NCBI GenBank assembly: GCA_963966185.1
Contig: CAWZYM010000396.1
Coordinates: forward strand, 1 to 64,000
Length of the DNA: 64,000 nt
DNA from: Rhabditoides inermis
Taxonomy: Eukaryota; Nematoda; Chromadorea; Rhabditida; Rhabditidae
Direction: 5' to 3'
Shown here in pieces: positions 45,699-58,993 of this stretch. Each line of letters opens with the position of its first letter. The stretch's first letter is position 1. The position numbers were made by a program, and so were the translations under genes. The notes under the pieces were generated by a model, which saw nothing but the letters and a program-made list of their open reading frames with translations, ran no database searches and was not told where the DNA came from.

Positions 45699-45734
45699 GG
45701 ACAGAGACAGAGACAGAGACAGAGACAGAGAGAC

Positions 45735-45765
<31 letters not shown>

Positions 45766-47035
45766 CGACTGACCGATCGAAACTGATGAGGAGCAGATTC
45801 ATGACGGACGCGTTACTCATGAGGTAGTCGACACACAACCAGAACTGGCACATCGTGTATCCGATGCCCCACACTCGCATCGCGATGTAGTACGTCATCA
45901 GAGGAATCGAGATGATGCCTGCACAACACTTGTTCATATCTCGCTGTATATGCTTATCCCCCCTCTCTCCCTCTCTCCCTCCCTCCCTCCCTCCCTCCAT
46001 CCCTCCCTCCCTCCCTCCCTCCCTCCCTCCCTCCCTCCCTCCCTCCCTCCCTCCCTCCCTCCCTCCCTCCCTCCCTCCCTCCCTCCCTCCCTCCCTCCCT
46101 CACTCCCTCCCTCCCTCCCTCCCTCCCTCCCTCCCTCCCTCCCTCCCTCCCTCCCTCTCTCTTTCCCGCATCCCACCTATGGTAATGTCCGCGACGGCGA
46201 GACTGAACAGAAAGTAGTTACTGATCGTCTGCAGCTGGCGGTCAATCTTGAACGATATCAGCACCTGCAAACACTCCCATATAGACCCCGCCCCCTTTGA
46301 CTCCGCCCACCATGGCGTTGCCGACTGTGGTGAGTACGGCGAATAGGATGCCGAGTCCGATGATGAGCGCGAGCCGTCCCTCCTCGGTGTATCCGAGTGA
46401 GTGGGGCATGAGAGGCGGCAGGGGGGTGGTCGACGGGGGGACACCCGGCAACGACGACGACGACTCATTCGACAACACCTGCAAGTGAATCAGCCACGTC
46501 GTAAAGCCGCGATGTGGACAGACGGAGAGAGAGGGGGAGAGGGAGAGACGCCTATTATGACCGCGAATCGATCAGCGACGACTGTTAGAGGTGATAAAGT
46601 GTGAATGTGCTCCGTGACAGAGACTGCGGGCTATGTGCGTGTGCGAGTAATTGTGAAACGATTCGTGAAGCGGGTCGCATTCCGGAAACAACACATTTCA
46701 CGGCCGCCGCGACGAAGCTGGATTCACTCCCACTCTCTCCCCCCCCCCCTCCTCTCTCTCTCTAACGTCACACCCGGTGACACAGACTGGAGGAGGGGGA
46801 GGAGTGTCACCGACAGATGAACACACCAACACCTCTCCGAAAACAAGAGAGCGGGGAGAGAGGGAGAGAGGCGCATAGAGTGCAGTAGGCGGGTAGTAGG
46901 TGAGAGGAGGTGAGGTGAGGTGAGAGAGACGGGAAGGGAGGGGGTTACCTGCATGACGATGCGGAATAGCTTTGTGTCGTGGAAGGGGAGCGGGGGCGGC
47001 GGCCGCGCGCTAGACGGCAACACTGCCGCCTCCAT
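43090..47035 (-). CDS. gar-3: Muscarinic acetylcholine receptor, GAR-3 type
   Basis: Minus-strand gene of about 14 exons. The start at 47035 is fixed by an in-frame TGA just upstream and by an acceptor (CTTGCAG) in the leader. Helix 1 is [19 protein letters not shown], helix 2 [15 protein letters not shown]. Helix 3 has the muscarinic motif [20 protein letters not shown] with DRY, and helix 4 is [20 protein letters not shown] long Ser/Arg-rich third loop is spread over several exons. Helix 6 is [17 protein letters not shown], and helix 7 [20 protein letters not shown], followed by [20 protein letters not shown]. The helix 3 Asp and Asn that bind acetylcholine are present. The helix 6-tail block matches the Gq-coupled GAR-3/M1-M3-M5 class, acting in muscle and neurons. 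One intron carries a solo LTR, another a (GGGA)n tract. The large third loop could be alternatively spliced. Confidence 0.92.
43404..43446. repeat. (GA)n microsatellite in gar-3 intron
   Basis: About 21 GA dinucleotides (CT on the sense strand), about 15 nt after a splice donor. Confidence 0.9.
44859..45218. mobile_element. Solo LTR with 5-bp target-site duplication in a gar-3 intron
   Basis: A 350-bp element (44864-45213) begins TGTTGGGATAG and ends GGACACAACA, with the TG...CA ends and TGTTG/CAACA inverted termini expected of an LTR. It is flanked by the direct repeat CATAC (44859-44863 and 45214-45218). Inside, reading plus, are a perfect heat-shock element TTCCAGAACCTTC (45055-45067), a TATA box CTATATAAC (45079-45087) and AATAAA at about 45165. 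This is the normal U3-R-U5 order. No gag/pol sequence adjoins. It occupies the intron 44845-45244, which would be 45 nt long without LTR and duplication, and lies antisense to gar-3. Confidence 0.85.
45055..45067 (+). promoter_or_regulatory. Perfect three-unit heat-shock element in the LTR
   Basis: TTC-CA-GAA-CC-TTC fits the HSF1 consensus of alternating nTTCn/nGAAn units. It lies 12 bp upstream of the LTR TATA box. Confidence 0.7.
45606..45766. repeat. GA-rich and (GACAGA)n tract in gar-3 intron
   Basis: About 160 bp of GA dinucleotides merging into GACAGA hexamers, purine-rich on plus. Confidence 0.9.
45960..46160. repeat. (CCCT)n tract, (GGGA)n on the gar-3 sense strand
   Basis: About 200 bp of CCCT tetramers with only two or three interruptions, filling a gar-3 intron. 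The transcribed RNA would carry more than 40 GGG runs with one-base loops. Confidence 0.95.
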
Positions 47036-47276
47036 TCACACGGCAGCGCTGCAAGCAACACATGAGGGGACGGTGGAATGGTATGATAATCACTGACATG
47101 CACATATCTACACACGGAATGGGAGTGCGCTCGAATAGACAATTGCCACAGGCAGGCAATGATGCAACACACACACATACACCCCCGATAGAGAACCCCT
47201 CCACCCCAGCCAGCCAAGCATCTAGATGAACATTGTTCGCATATCCCCCTAGATGGCATGAAGAGAGGGAGAGAAG

Positions 47277-47336
<60 letters not shown>

Positions 47337-47563
47337 AGGAGGAGAAGAGAAAGCCTGCCATATGGATAAATGCACACAAACTCAAGAGAACCGGAAAATA
47401 TGCTAGAGTGGTTGATTAGACGACGGGAAAGGAGCGATGAGAGGGACCTGTGCAACTACCAAGCGGAGATGATGAAGAAAAGGAAAGGGCAGGAGAGGTG
47501 TTAGAGATAGAAAGAGAGAGTGATAGTAAGTAGAGAGAGGGACTGATGTTGGAGAGAGGGGGA

Positions 47564-47569
<6 letters not shown>

Positions 47570-47662
<93 letters not shown>

Positions 47663-47690
47663 GGAGAGAGAGAGAGGGAGAGATGGAAGA
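47570..47690. repeat. (GA)n microsatellite
   Basis: About 120 bp of near-perfect GA repeats upstream of gar-3. Confidence 0.95.
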
Positions 47691-48629
47691 CAGAGGGAGA
47701 AATGGAAGACTACGCCGCATCCCGCACTCTCCTACATGTGTGTCCGTGTCATTCTCCACTGCAATTCGATCTCGATCCCGCATGAGAAAAACGGCGGTCG
47801 CAGCTTCTGCGCCCTCTCCCATTCACACGCTCCCTCCGCTCTCTCTCCACTCGCAGTGAAACCAAGATTCACAAGTGCATGGATGCGCAATCTCAATGCT
47901 CAAAAAGCGACGGAGGGAAATGGGAGACCGTTCCGCCTATCACATCGACCACAATAGAGAGGAAGGAGTGAGGGGGGGGGAGGGCGACATCCCTCTCCCT
48001 CCCTCTCCTTCTCCCTGCCCACGAGCCGTTTTCACACGAGGATTCCAATTGTCGCAACAAGGCTCGAAAAATGAGAGCAGTGCACTCACTAAAGAGAGTA
48101 GCGAGAGAGGGGCGAGTACGCGCTGCCGAATTATCAACCTTTCACAAACACAAGAAGAGCAGAGGGTCGTTGGAGGGAATGGGTGGCAATCGGGGCCGGG
48201 AGAGGATAGGAGTGGAACGCGATGATAATGCATAGATGAAAGGGGGCAAGGGGCAGGAAGAGAAGGGGCACACTCTCGCGTCGTCCAAAAACGACACGGC
48301 ATCGGCGGCAGAGCTGCGGGGAGCTCCGGGGACGCGCCAATCGCGGCCCCCGAACAACGACCCTCACTCTATTATTCCATATCTACCACTCGGTCGCTGC
48401 GCCCTCCCCGCACGCCACGCTCCATAGCCCGTCTCTCGCACTCTCGCACCATACTCGAGTAGCTATTCAGAAAGAAGAGGAAGAATGGAATTCCTCCTCC
48501 TCCCCCTCCTCCTCCTCCTCCTCCTCCTCCTCCTCCCTGCTTCTTCGGCTCCCTGCTCCCCCCCCCCGTCCCTCACATCTGACTGACATTATGACAATCA
48601 CAAGTCGTGGGGTCATCGGCTGGGGAGTG

Positions 48630-48668
<39 letters not shown>

Positions 48669-49922
48669 CGAGAAAGAGAGAAGCGAGCCTCCCTCCGACA
48701 GCCCCTCAAACCCATCCCAACACAACAAATAAACAACTACGAGCAGGCAAGTCAGCGACTAGCCAATAAACCTAGTAGATTGTGCTGTCGGGGCAAATGA
48801 AAGGGACTGGGAGGGAGGGGGGGGGGGGCTCGAGAGTCGAGTAGCCATCATCACTCATCCACATCAAAAGACCACATTGCAACATGGAGTGGAGGGGGTA
48901 GCGGGGGAAGAAGGCACTGCTCCACTACTCTACTGCCACATAGACATATACTGCTCCACGCGGACAAGTGCAATCGCCTCTTCCGGTAGACCACCCCCCC
49001 CCCTCCTTCCACAATCGTCGCATTATGGAAGTAGAACAAGCACAACAACCGCCGAGCACACGCAGAGCACTCGGGCGAAGAAACGGGGAAGAAGGAAAAA
49101 GCAGCGCAATCCCCCAGCCACCACTCCTTCCCTACTAATTGATTGCCTAATAGACAGAGCCGCAGGTGCGAGATTGGAGGTGGCAGGAGCCGTTGGCGAA
49201 GGAGGAGGAGAGGTAGGAGGAGGGGAAGGAGCAGAGTGAGGGAATGGTGGGGCACTCTCGGGAGGCGGAAGAATGGGGGATGGCGTGCGCACTGGGCCAC
49301 TCGGGGGCGTTCACGCCAAGCACAAGAGTGGACAGAGGGCGGAGTGGACACACAGCACATACGGTGGCGGCAAGAGAGGTGGCAAGTGTGAAGTGCTCGG
49401 AGCGAACATACAAGCAGCCACTCCACTCACACACCATCATCATCTCTCACAATCACTCACTCACTCACTCTTGCGCACCACACAACGCAACATACAGCAT
49501 ACACGTACACACAGGACAGAAATCAGAAACTGTTTCGTTTCCCTCAGAAACATCAAGAAGCACGATCAGAATGCTGAGGTTGCCTAGGTCACTCGGGTAA
49601 ACAAGAGAGAGGACACACGCACGCATTCGTGTGAGATCAATCACGAGGAACTGTGTCTGCGTGGATGTATATATGTGTGCATGAGTATGTTCATGTATGT
49701 GGCGCGGGGGAAATATGGCGAAAGTATGGTAATAAACAGGCGGCGTGATAGCTGATTGAAACGGGCAAAAGCGAATATGCGAGAATGGGGGGAGAAAGTG
49801 GGAGAGAGAAAGTGGGGGGAGAGAGTGCAGAGAGGGGAGGCAGAATGGAGTGATCATGCAAAGACAATGACGTGCACGATGATTTCGAGTGCCCGAGCGG
49901 AGGGACAGAGAGGGGGGATAGG

Positions 49923-49971
<49 letters not shown>

Positions 49972-50190
49972 AGGGGGGAAGGGGGATAAGTGATGGACAC
50001 ACAGAGAGCGGCTGTGGAGCTGGAACATGCCGTGCGTCTCTCTTTGCTCTTCGGTGGCCGAGGATGCGAGTGTTCGCCTCGTCTCCATCAATCACTCGCC
50101 AATCAATCCATCCCATCCACATCCACTCACTACCGTACCACACACTCTCACTCTCACTCACTACTCGCTACTCGCTAATTCCTCGTCGGC

Positions 50191-50293
<103 letters not shown>

Positions 50294-51977
50294 TCAATCA
50301 ACAAATCGCACCACTGCGACGCGCGCGAATACGGTGACAGTAGGTGGGAATAGAGGGGCAAGAGGTGGCGCATCGAACGCTGCTGAGACAAAGCCTCAGA
50401 TAGAAGGGCGGAAATCGAAATTCGCAACACACACACACACGGAGCACACACATGGCGCTGGGCGGTTGTTGGAATCGGTTGAGTCGTTGCAAATCGGCGA
50501 CTAGGGAATACTCCTCCCCCGCCTCGGCCGCCGCCGCGACCACCGCCGTCCATTCCTCACCGCCGCCTCATTTGCATATCCCCTCCCCGTGCCTGTGCGG
50601 CTGCCCACCTGCCCCCACTACCCGCCTTGCATGCAACTGCCGTGTCTTCCCGGCCGCCTCCCTCTCTTTCCTTCTCTAAGCCCCTCAAAGAGAATGATGC
50701 ATCGTTATGTGCCTTTTTCAACTTTGAGGAAATAACTCGCGGGTCTTGTGTGGCTTCATTGGAATAAACACAAGGATTCCTCGGGCGCAGCTTTCTCTCC
50801 CCCCTTCTTGGGCAGTTCTCTGGGTGATATTTATGTAGTGTGAGCGGGTGTGATTGCTGGCTATGGCTGGAAATGGAGGCAGCACCACGCGTCGCTTTGC
50901 CACAGGAGAGAATACTCTGAGAATACTCTCCTTACCCTCCCCTCTCCCCCCTCTCTCTCTCTCTTTCTCTTTCTCTCCATGTATCAATGACCCCCATTGC
51001 GAAACGGAAAGCGGTTGCGAAAAATATATCGAGACGAGAAAAGTGAGAGGGAGAGGGAGTTGCAATGGAATGTGTCTATCACACTTGGGATATTTCACTC
51101 TCAGGTGTGTTTCTGTGGGGTGTCTCGTCGGCTGGACGCTCTCGATCCGGCACGCTGCCTCGCCGCCTCTCACACTCGCCAGCCCCACAGCCAACCAACA
51201 GCCGCTTGGACAGAGTGAGAAAGAGAGAAGAGAGGCAATTCTATCATGGATTCCACTCTCTCTCTCACTCACTTACCGGCTCATAGATCATGATAAGTGC
51301 GAGCAGCGAAAACACTCTCTCCCAAATCACGCGGCTCGTGTCCTCAGATCACAACTCCTCACTCACTCACTCCCCCCTCCTCCCCTCTCTCCTTTTCTCT
51401 CTCATCCAATTTCATTCCGCATCGGTTCGCACTCCAATCGCAGCGCATATGAGCAAGTTTTTGTGGTGTCGGCTGTATGTGTGTTGGTTGGGCCACCTCC
51501 GTTCCTTCGTTCGTTGTCAATCTCTGTGTGTGTGTGTGTGTGGCGGTGTATCGATATGAGAGTGGAAAGCCGTGGATTGAGCGGCTTATCTCGACTCCGG
51601 CTAATGCGCCACCTCGGCACATCGAAGCATAGCTGCCCTCTCAAATCACCACCTCACCTTCCCCCCGTTCCTCCTCGGCCCCGAGGCAAAAGAGATGACG
51701 TCAGAGATGGAGGTTGTAATGAGTTGCATGCGTGATTGGGGTGGAAGGATGAAGTGGGCAATGAGAAGGGATGAGGCGAAGAAGAAGGCGGGAGGAGTAC
51801 AGTGGAAGCAAGCACACAGCCACCACCACTTGGGGCATTGTTTTGAGCGTGCGTGTGCGATTCGGCGGCTCGCATGCTCTATGCTAATCGAATGCGGGCA
51901 TGACATGTCCCCTCCTCTGTCTCACCCCTCCCGAAAAGGAAACACCGGAAGCCGGGGCTCTGGCGGGCAGCGAGCCC

Positions 51978-51979
<2 letters not shown>

Positions 51980-52071
<92 letters not shown>

Positions 52072-52181
52072 CACACTGGCATTTGATCCCTCGCGAGACG
52101 ACTCACATACACTGCACTTTCTCTCTCTCGCGCGCGCGATGCGCTCCCGATTAGTAGATGACTAGAAGAGGAGAAAGTGAA

Positions 52182-52222
<41 letters not shown>

Positions 52223-52258
52223 GGAGAGAGAGAGAGAGAGAGATGGAGAGAGAGAGAT

Positions 52259-52293
<35 letters not shown>
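51980..52293. repeat. Clustered (GA)n microsatellites
   Basis: Two long GA tracts (51980-52070 and 52183-52293) separated by about 110 bp of mixed sequence. Confidence 0.9.
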
Positions 52294-53327
52294 TGGGTAG
52301 CCTCTATGCAAATGTCTATCACCTATGCTAACACGATGCGATTCGGTGTCAAAGATAAGGAGTTGATACGCAAGACTACGAAGAGGGTCGAGAATAGGCA
52401 CTGACATAGCAAAAGCAAGAACACCGGCATCATCAATAAAACACACACACACGCACACTCACCTGCATTGTGCAATTGGACGGAGGGCGTTCAAAGGGGG
52501 AATAAGCGAAACCTGGAAGGACGAAATGAAATGACATGGACGGGAAGAGGAGGGGAGGCGGCGCATACACGGCAGTAGAGAGGAGAAGAACAGCTGTTCG
52601 GATAGACATGCGAGTAGGATGGAAGCAGATATGCAATCAATTGGAATCGGATCGAGTGACGAGAGGGATATGGGAGGAGACGGGCGGGAAGGAGTGGGAG
52701 GAAAGGAAGGAGGGAGGGGAGAAGGCAATCTGGAGAGGCGGTCAGTGTGGCGGCGGCGGCAGCAGAGATTGCGGCAGATACGCCCCTCCCCGGGCCCTCT
52801 CTCGCCCGCACAGAGCCTCTCGCCGCGCCCGCATAATGCGAGAAGCTGGATTCATTACTATCCCACATAATGCTTCATTTATCCATCCCTCCTTCTTCCT
52901 TCTTGCCTCCCTATCTCTCCCTCTTTCTCTCTAAACCTCCCGCCACAGAAGGCAGCCACAACACACCTCGTATAGTCGGAGGGATTAGCCTCGCGTCTCT
53001 CACACATCCCCCACTCACCTCTCTACCCCATCCTACCCCCATCCACCCGCCATCCAACTTTCTCTTGCCTGTTTTTACCCCCCACACACACCTTTGCGAC
53101 TCTCTGCTGGGCGTGCAAATTGGAATCGAGGGGTAAATCGGAGCCGACATCCACCACGTTTCCACCACAACCGACACTCGCATAACACTCACTCACTCTC
53201 ACTCACTTTGCCGGCAAATGGAAAGCGCCGAGATGTGCGGGCGAATTAGCGAAGATCACTCGGGGAAACACGCGAGGCAGAGGGGGTGGTCAACGTTTAT
53301 CCACACAACCGACACGAGGAGACAGAA

Positions 53328-53713
53328 TCAGGGATGCGATCGAGACATGGACTCCGGCAGAGGCAGCGACGCGACGCGCCCCGATAACACGTCATTCAGA
53401 TCCTAGCAGAACGCAAATGAGGAAATAGAAAGATGGCGAGAAAGATAGAGACAAATGGAAAGAGAGTGGGATGGAGGCACCTTGGCGACGCGATCGAGCT
53501 TGGCGCGGATCGAGCCGAGTGACAGAGAGCCCATCCCCGTCTCCACAATGTCGAACATCTTGCCGCGCCAGCCAGCGCCCGCTACACGACAACCTCCTTT
53601 CGCTTATCATCTCCTCGCAAACCTCTGTCGGGATGGGCAACGGTGGGTGTGTAGACGGGAAGGCATCGGACAGCCATGAGACACAGCACAACCAGCACGA
53701 CACACGACCGCAT
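53328..53713 (-). CDS. Small secreted protein of 88 residues, family unknown
   Basis: Three exons (53713-53623, 53581-53481, 53402-53328) joined across a 41-nt and a 78-nt intron with GT..TGTAG and GT..GCTAG borders and correct phase (91, 101 and 75 nt). The signal peptide is MRSCVVLVVLCLMAVRC. The mature part contains WRGKMFDIVETGMGSLSLGS, a likely amphipathic helix IRAKLDRVAKDLNDVL, and a short Pro/Ser-rich end. There are no cysteines after the signal region and no dibasic sites, so it is neither ShKT nor a typical neuropeptide. The start is 58 nt downstream of the HDHD2-like stop codon on the same strand, a spacing that would suit a nematode operon, but no clear trans-splice acceptor precedes its ATG. 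The unspliced frames do not make sense, so the spliced model is preferred. Confidence 0.55.
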
Positions 53714-53771
53714 CGAGAACGAAGGATGGGGGAAATGACAACGCATTTATCGCGACAATCATGTCTGGCCA

Positions 53772-54857
53772 TCATCGCACGTCTCCCTTCTCAATCAGGT
53801 CCACAGCCTCGACGAATGAATCGACACAGTTGCGGCGGCACTCTGCTATCTGTAGCTCGTCACCTGAATTAGCGTTTTTACAGAACCCGTGTTTCTCAAT
53901 GATATCCCTATTCGTCGCACCTGGTCTGTACTTTCCAGTGCGCACTAGAATGGCCCTCATTCCGGCGTCTATCGCGCCCTGCACGTCGTCTGACACATCG
54001 TCGCCGATCATGATCGCGTCTTCGGGCGCCGAATCGCAGCCGGCGAGTGCGAGTTGGAAGAAAGACGGCGACGGCTTACCCACCACTTCAGCCTAAAAAG
54101 TAAACCATAAACGATTAGTGATACAATGTGCTCTACCTGAACTCCTGTAGAGTATTCGAGGGCGGTGACGAAAGCGCCCGGGCCGATCGACAGACCGTCC
54201 TTCGTCTAGAGACAAAACAATATAATCACTCGCTAGTGACGTCATAATCAATATAATCACTCGCTACCTTGTAGTACTTGGCTTTGTGTATGGCGATGAG
54301 ACGGGAGCGTCCCTGGATGAGGAGACGGAACGCCTCATTCACTCTCTCGTGATGGAAGTGCGACGGCGCCAGGCCAACCACCACCGCGTTCGCATCATTC
54401 GTCGATATGCCTCAACATTATACATACAACATGAATATCATATAAAGAAGCCAGTGAGCATACCCGTGAAGTCTTCGAGCGCGCTGTGTTCGAGTAGCAG
54501 CATGGGACGGAGCTTCTCCCGCTCGATGAGACGACGCGCCGCCAGAAGCGACGTGTACATCTCCTGAAAGACAAAGCTACAATATGAAATACAATAACAC
54601 GACACACCTCCTTATGCACGTCGAATTCGCATGTGAGAAGGCGTGAGTGGAGGTCGGAGATACACTCCTGCAAAAAGAATTTACAAGACACGCCGACAAT
54701 TAACTAACACTTTAAGTACTACCTTAGTTGTGTTGGTGACAAATCGGACGGGCATGAGTTTGCGCAGTCGTTGAAGAGCACCAGCGGCGCCAGCAACAGC
54801 CGTATCATCTATGTGAAGCGTCCCACTGAGATCAATCAAGGCAATGGCTCGTTTCAT
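53772..54857 (-). CDS. HAD-superfamily phosphatase, HDHD2-like
   Basis: Minus strand, about six exons. The start at 54857 lies two bases after TTTCAG, a candidate spliced-leader site. Motif I is [12 protein letters not shown] (nucleophile Asp; the second position is Ser, as in HDHD2 relatives). Then come [11 protein letters not shown] (motif II, Thr), [44 protein letters not shown] and [19 protein letters not shown]. Motif III/IV is [14 protein letters not shown] with [20 protein letters not shown], followed by [11 protein letters not shown]. Block order and content match HDHD2, a cytosolic HAD hydrolase of unclear natural substrate. The C-terminal part contains an unusual stretch [20 protein letters not shown] that may be partly intronic. 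It is head-to-head with the CHK1 gene, 256 bp apart. Confidence 0.9.
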
Positions 54858-55113
54858 ATCTGAAACATAGTCTAAGGTCACTTAAAAAGAAAAAAGTAAC
54901 AACATAACAAACAAAAACAACAAAACCCAGTCAAACACTACCCTAGTTCACTATTCACACGATGCGTCTCTTTTACAATTTATGACATCATTATTTTCGC
55001 GCACAGTTTTGGCGGGAACATTGGTAATGGCACTGTTTCAAATTGCAAATTTTCTTTTTTCGCTTTCCTTTACGACGTTTCCTTCGTTTTATTTGTGTTA
55101 TTTTTCTCTTTAG
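54858..55113. promoter_or_regulatory. 256-bp divergent promoter between HDHD2-like and CHK1 genes
   Basis: AT-rich interval between two divergent start codons, each preceded by a splice acceptor (TTTCAG on minus, CTTTAG on plus). TTTGGCGGGAACA at about 55006 resembles an E2F site, which would suit the cell-cycle kinase. Confidence 0.45.
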
Positions 55114-57248
<2,135 letters not shown>

Positions 57249-57744
57249 ACCCCGCCCCACCAAGCCACGCCCACTACACACCGGTCAGCTTTATCTCGGT
57301 ACTCCCTATTGTGTCTCTAGAATACGTGTTCATTGTAGAGCAGTAGGTTCTAAGCTGAAAGTTTGTCCAACTAGCTAGCAAATTTTGTTTCCTAAACTGG
57401 CTTGTGACTCACTTGGATTGTCCTTGACGGTTTCTCTGTATATTCCCATATTTCAATTCCTAACATTGTTTACCACTTTACCAGTTTCATCATACCTGTC
57501 TTATGTACATTATCGGCTCACTAGCATATCTCGCTCAAGCCGCAGTATATTTATCTCACTTGAAGATGCATCATGTTGACTTGACACACGTTCATAAACT
57601 CTATATCCCCACCGCGAGAAAAATTAAAGGATTTTTTGTAAAGAGTTTATGTTATGACTGTTATGCAAACCCGTGGAGAATACGAAATACTGTAGCCGGT
57701 GCTGTCTATCCGTGCGCGAGTGGAGTGAGCAGAGGAAAGGGACA
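57249..57744. other. Space between convergent chk-1 and DM-domain genes
   Basis: Presumed 3' UTRs; no exon seen. Confidence 0.5.
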
Positions 57745-58993
57745 TTACAAGGAGCCGCTCATCTTGAGAAACTGGTGGAAATTGGCCTGCGCCAGAAAGA
57801 GCTGCCACTGGTACTGGAATGCGGGCATAGAGGAAGACATGATGGGCGGGGTGAGAAGGGGCGGAGTGACGATGGGAGAGGTGAGGAGAGGCGGTGTGAG
57901 CAGGGGAGGAGTGAGCAGAGGCAGCCAGGGCACCGACGCCAGCAGAGGAGACGGCACAGTATCCGCCAGAGGCTTAGTCTGCAAGCAGCTTGAGTACGAC
58001 AGATAGCAGATGTTCTCACAAGATTCGCATCGGATTGCGATACTTGCGGAACTACCCATGCACGTAGTTATTATTGATTACCTCTTCTTCCAGAAATCCT
58101 GCGATAGAAAAGGGCAGAGGAGGCAGCTGGGGAGAAGCCTGGCGAGCGGGAGAGGTGCCGGCTGGAATAGGGAAACCATTGAGAGACGCGTCGAAGACCT
58201 TAGGACACGGGATCGCTTACCCGAAGCGGATATTTTGAGTGTAGGCACGTGTAGATGATTGGGTGAGTTGGGGAGAGAGGAGTGTGCTCGGGGCGATACT
58301 GTGGAGCGATCGGACGAATCTGAAACATCACCTTTCAATCGACTGTACATAGCATAGCGAGCCCACCCTCCCTTCCACTCACCTCCCTTCTTGGTCTTGA
58401 TCGTCCTGTCGAGCGCTCTCCGCGTGTCTATCAGATCGCACTGCTCGCACCGACAATTGGCGTACTCGCAGTGCTTTTTGTGGTCCTGCAACGATTGCGT
58501 GAGTACCATACGATCACTGCGACTATCGCGTGCCGTACCTTCTTCCACATGAGCACGCCGTGATTCTTGCACTTTTGGCAGAAGTAGCAGCTGATGGCGT
58601 GGTCGTCCCCGTTGCCTCCAGAAGGCACCACGTCGGCGTCCGAGGGAGAAGAGGCGCGACGGAAGCGCTTGTCCTGCAAACGGAACGAGTGAGAGGAGGC
58701 GGGTTGAGGGGGGCATACCTGCTCTCTGCGGAGTCGTATCTGTGTGGACATGATGGATCGTCTCTTGCGCACCAGACTGCACTTGTCGCACTCGCAGTCT
58801 CTGTACGTGCACACGTGCCCCCGAGTCTCCACCACCAAGCCGTGCTGGCGACACATGCCGCAGTGCCGCTTCACGTCTGCAACACAATTCCGTAAATCGA
58901 CCGCTGGTCCCGCATACTACCTTTCGGAATGCGCTTTCCGATCGCGTAGAACTTTTGCTGTCGCACAGCGGTGGCGTCGGAAGGAGAAGACAT
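57745..58993 (-). CDS. Two-DM-domain transcription factor, MAB-3-like
   Basis: Minus strand. The start at 58993 follows TTCCAG by one base. A short lead (MSSPSDATAVRQQKFYAIGK) precedes DM domain 1 with CGMCRQHGLVVETRGHVC, YRDCECDKCSLVRKRRSI and TQIRLRREQ. After an acidic and Ser/Gly linker comes DM domain 2, with CQKCKNHGVLMWKKDHKKHC and CRCEQCDLIDTRRALD. The zinc-binding Cys/His of both intertwined zinc modules are present. The C-terminal part is spread over one or two exons and contains a Pro/Leu/Thr repeat region (TPPLLTPPLLTSPIVTPPLL) and the end FHQFLKMSGSL. Tandem DM domains are characteristic of C. elegans MAB-3, a male-promoting nuclear factor, rather than of single-domain DMRT proteins. 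Exon borders between DM2 and the tail are uncertain. Confidence 0.85.

Noticed and set aside
50452..50679. 75-residue Cys/Pro/Ala-rich frame upstream of gar-3
   Set aside because: GC-driven low-complexity sequence, no signal peptide or cysteine pattern, and adjacent to long microsatellites.
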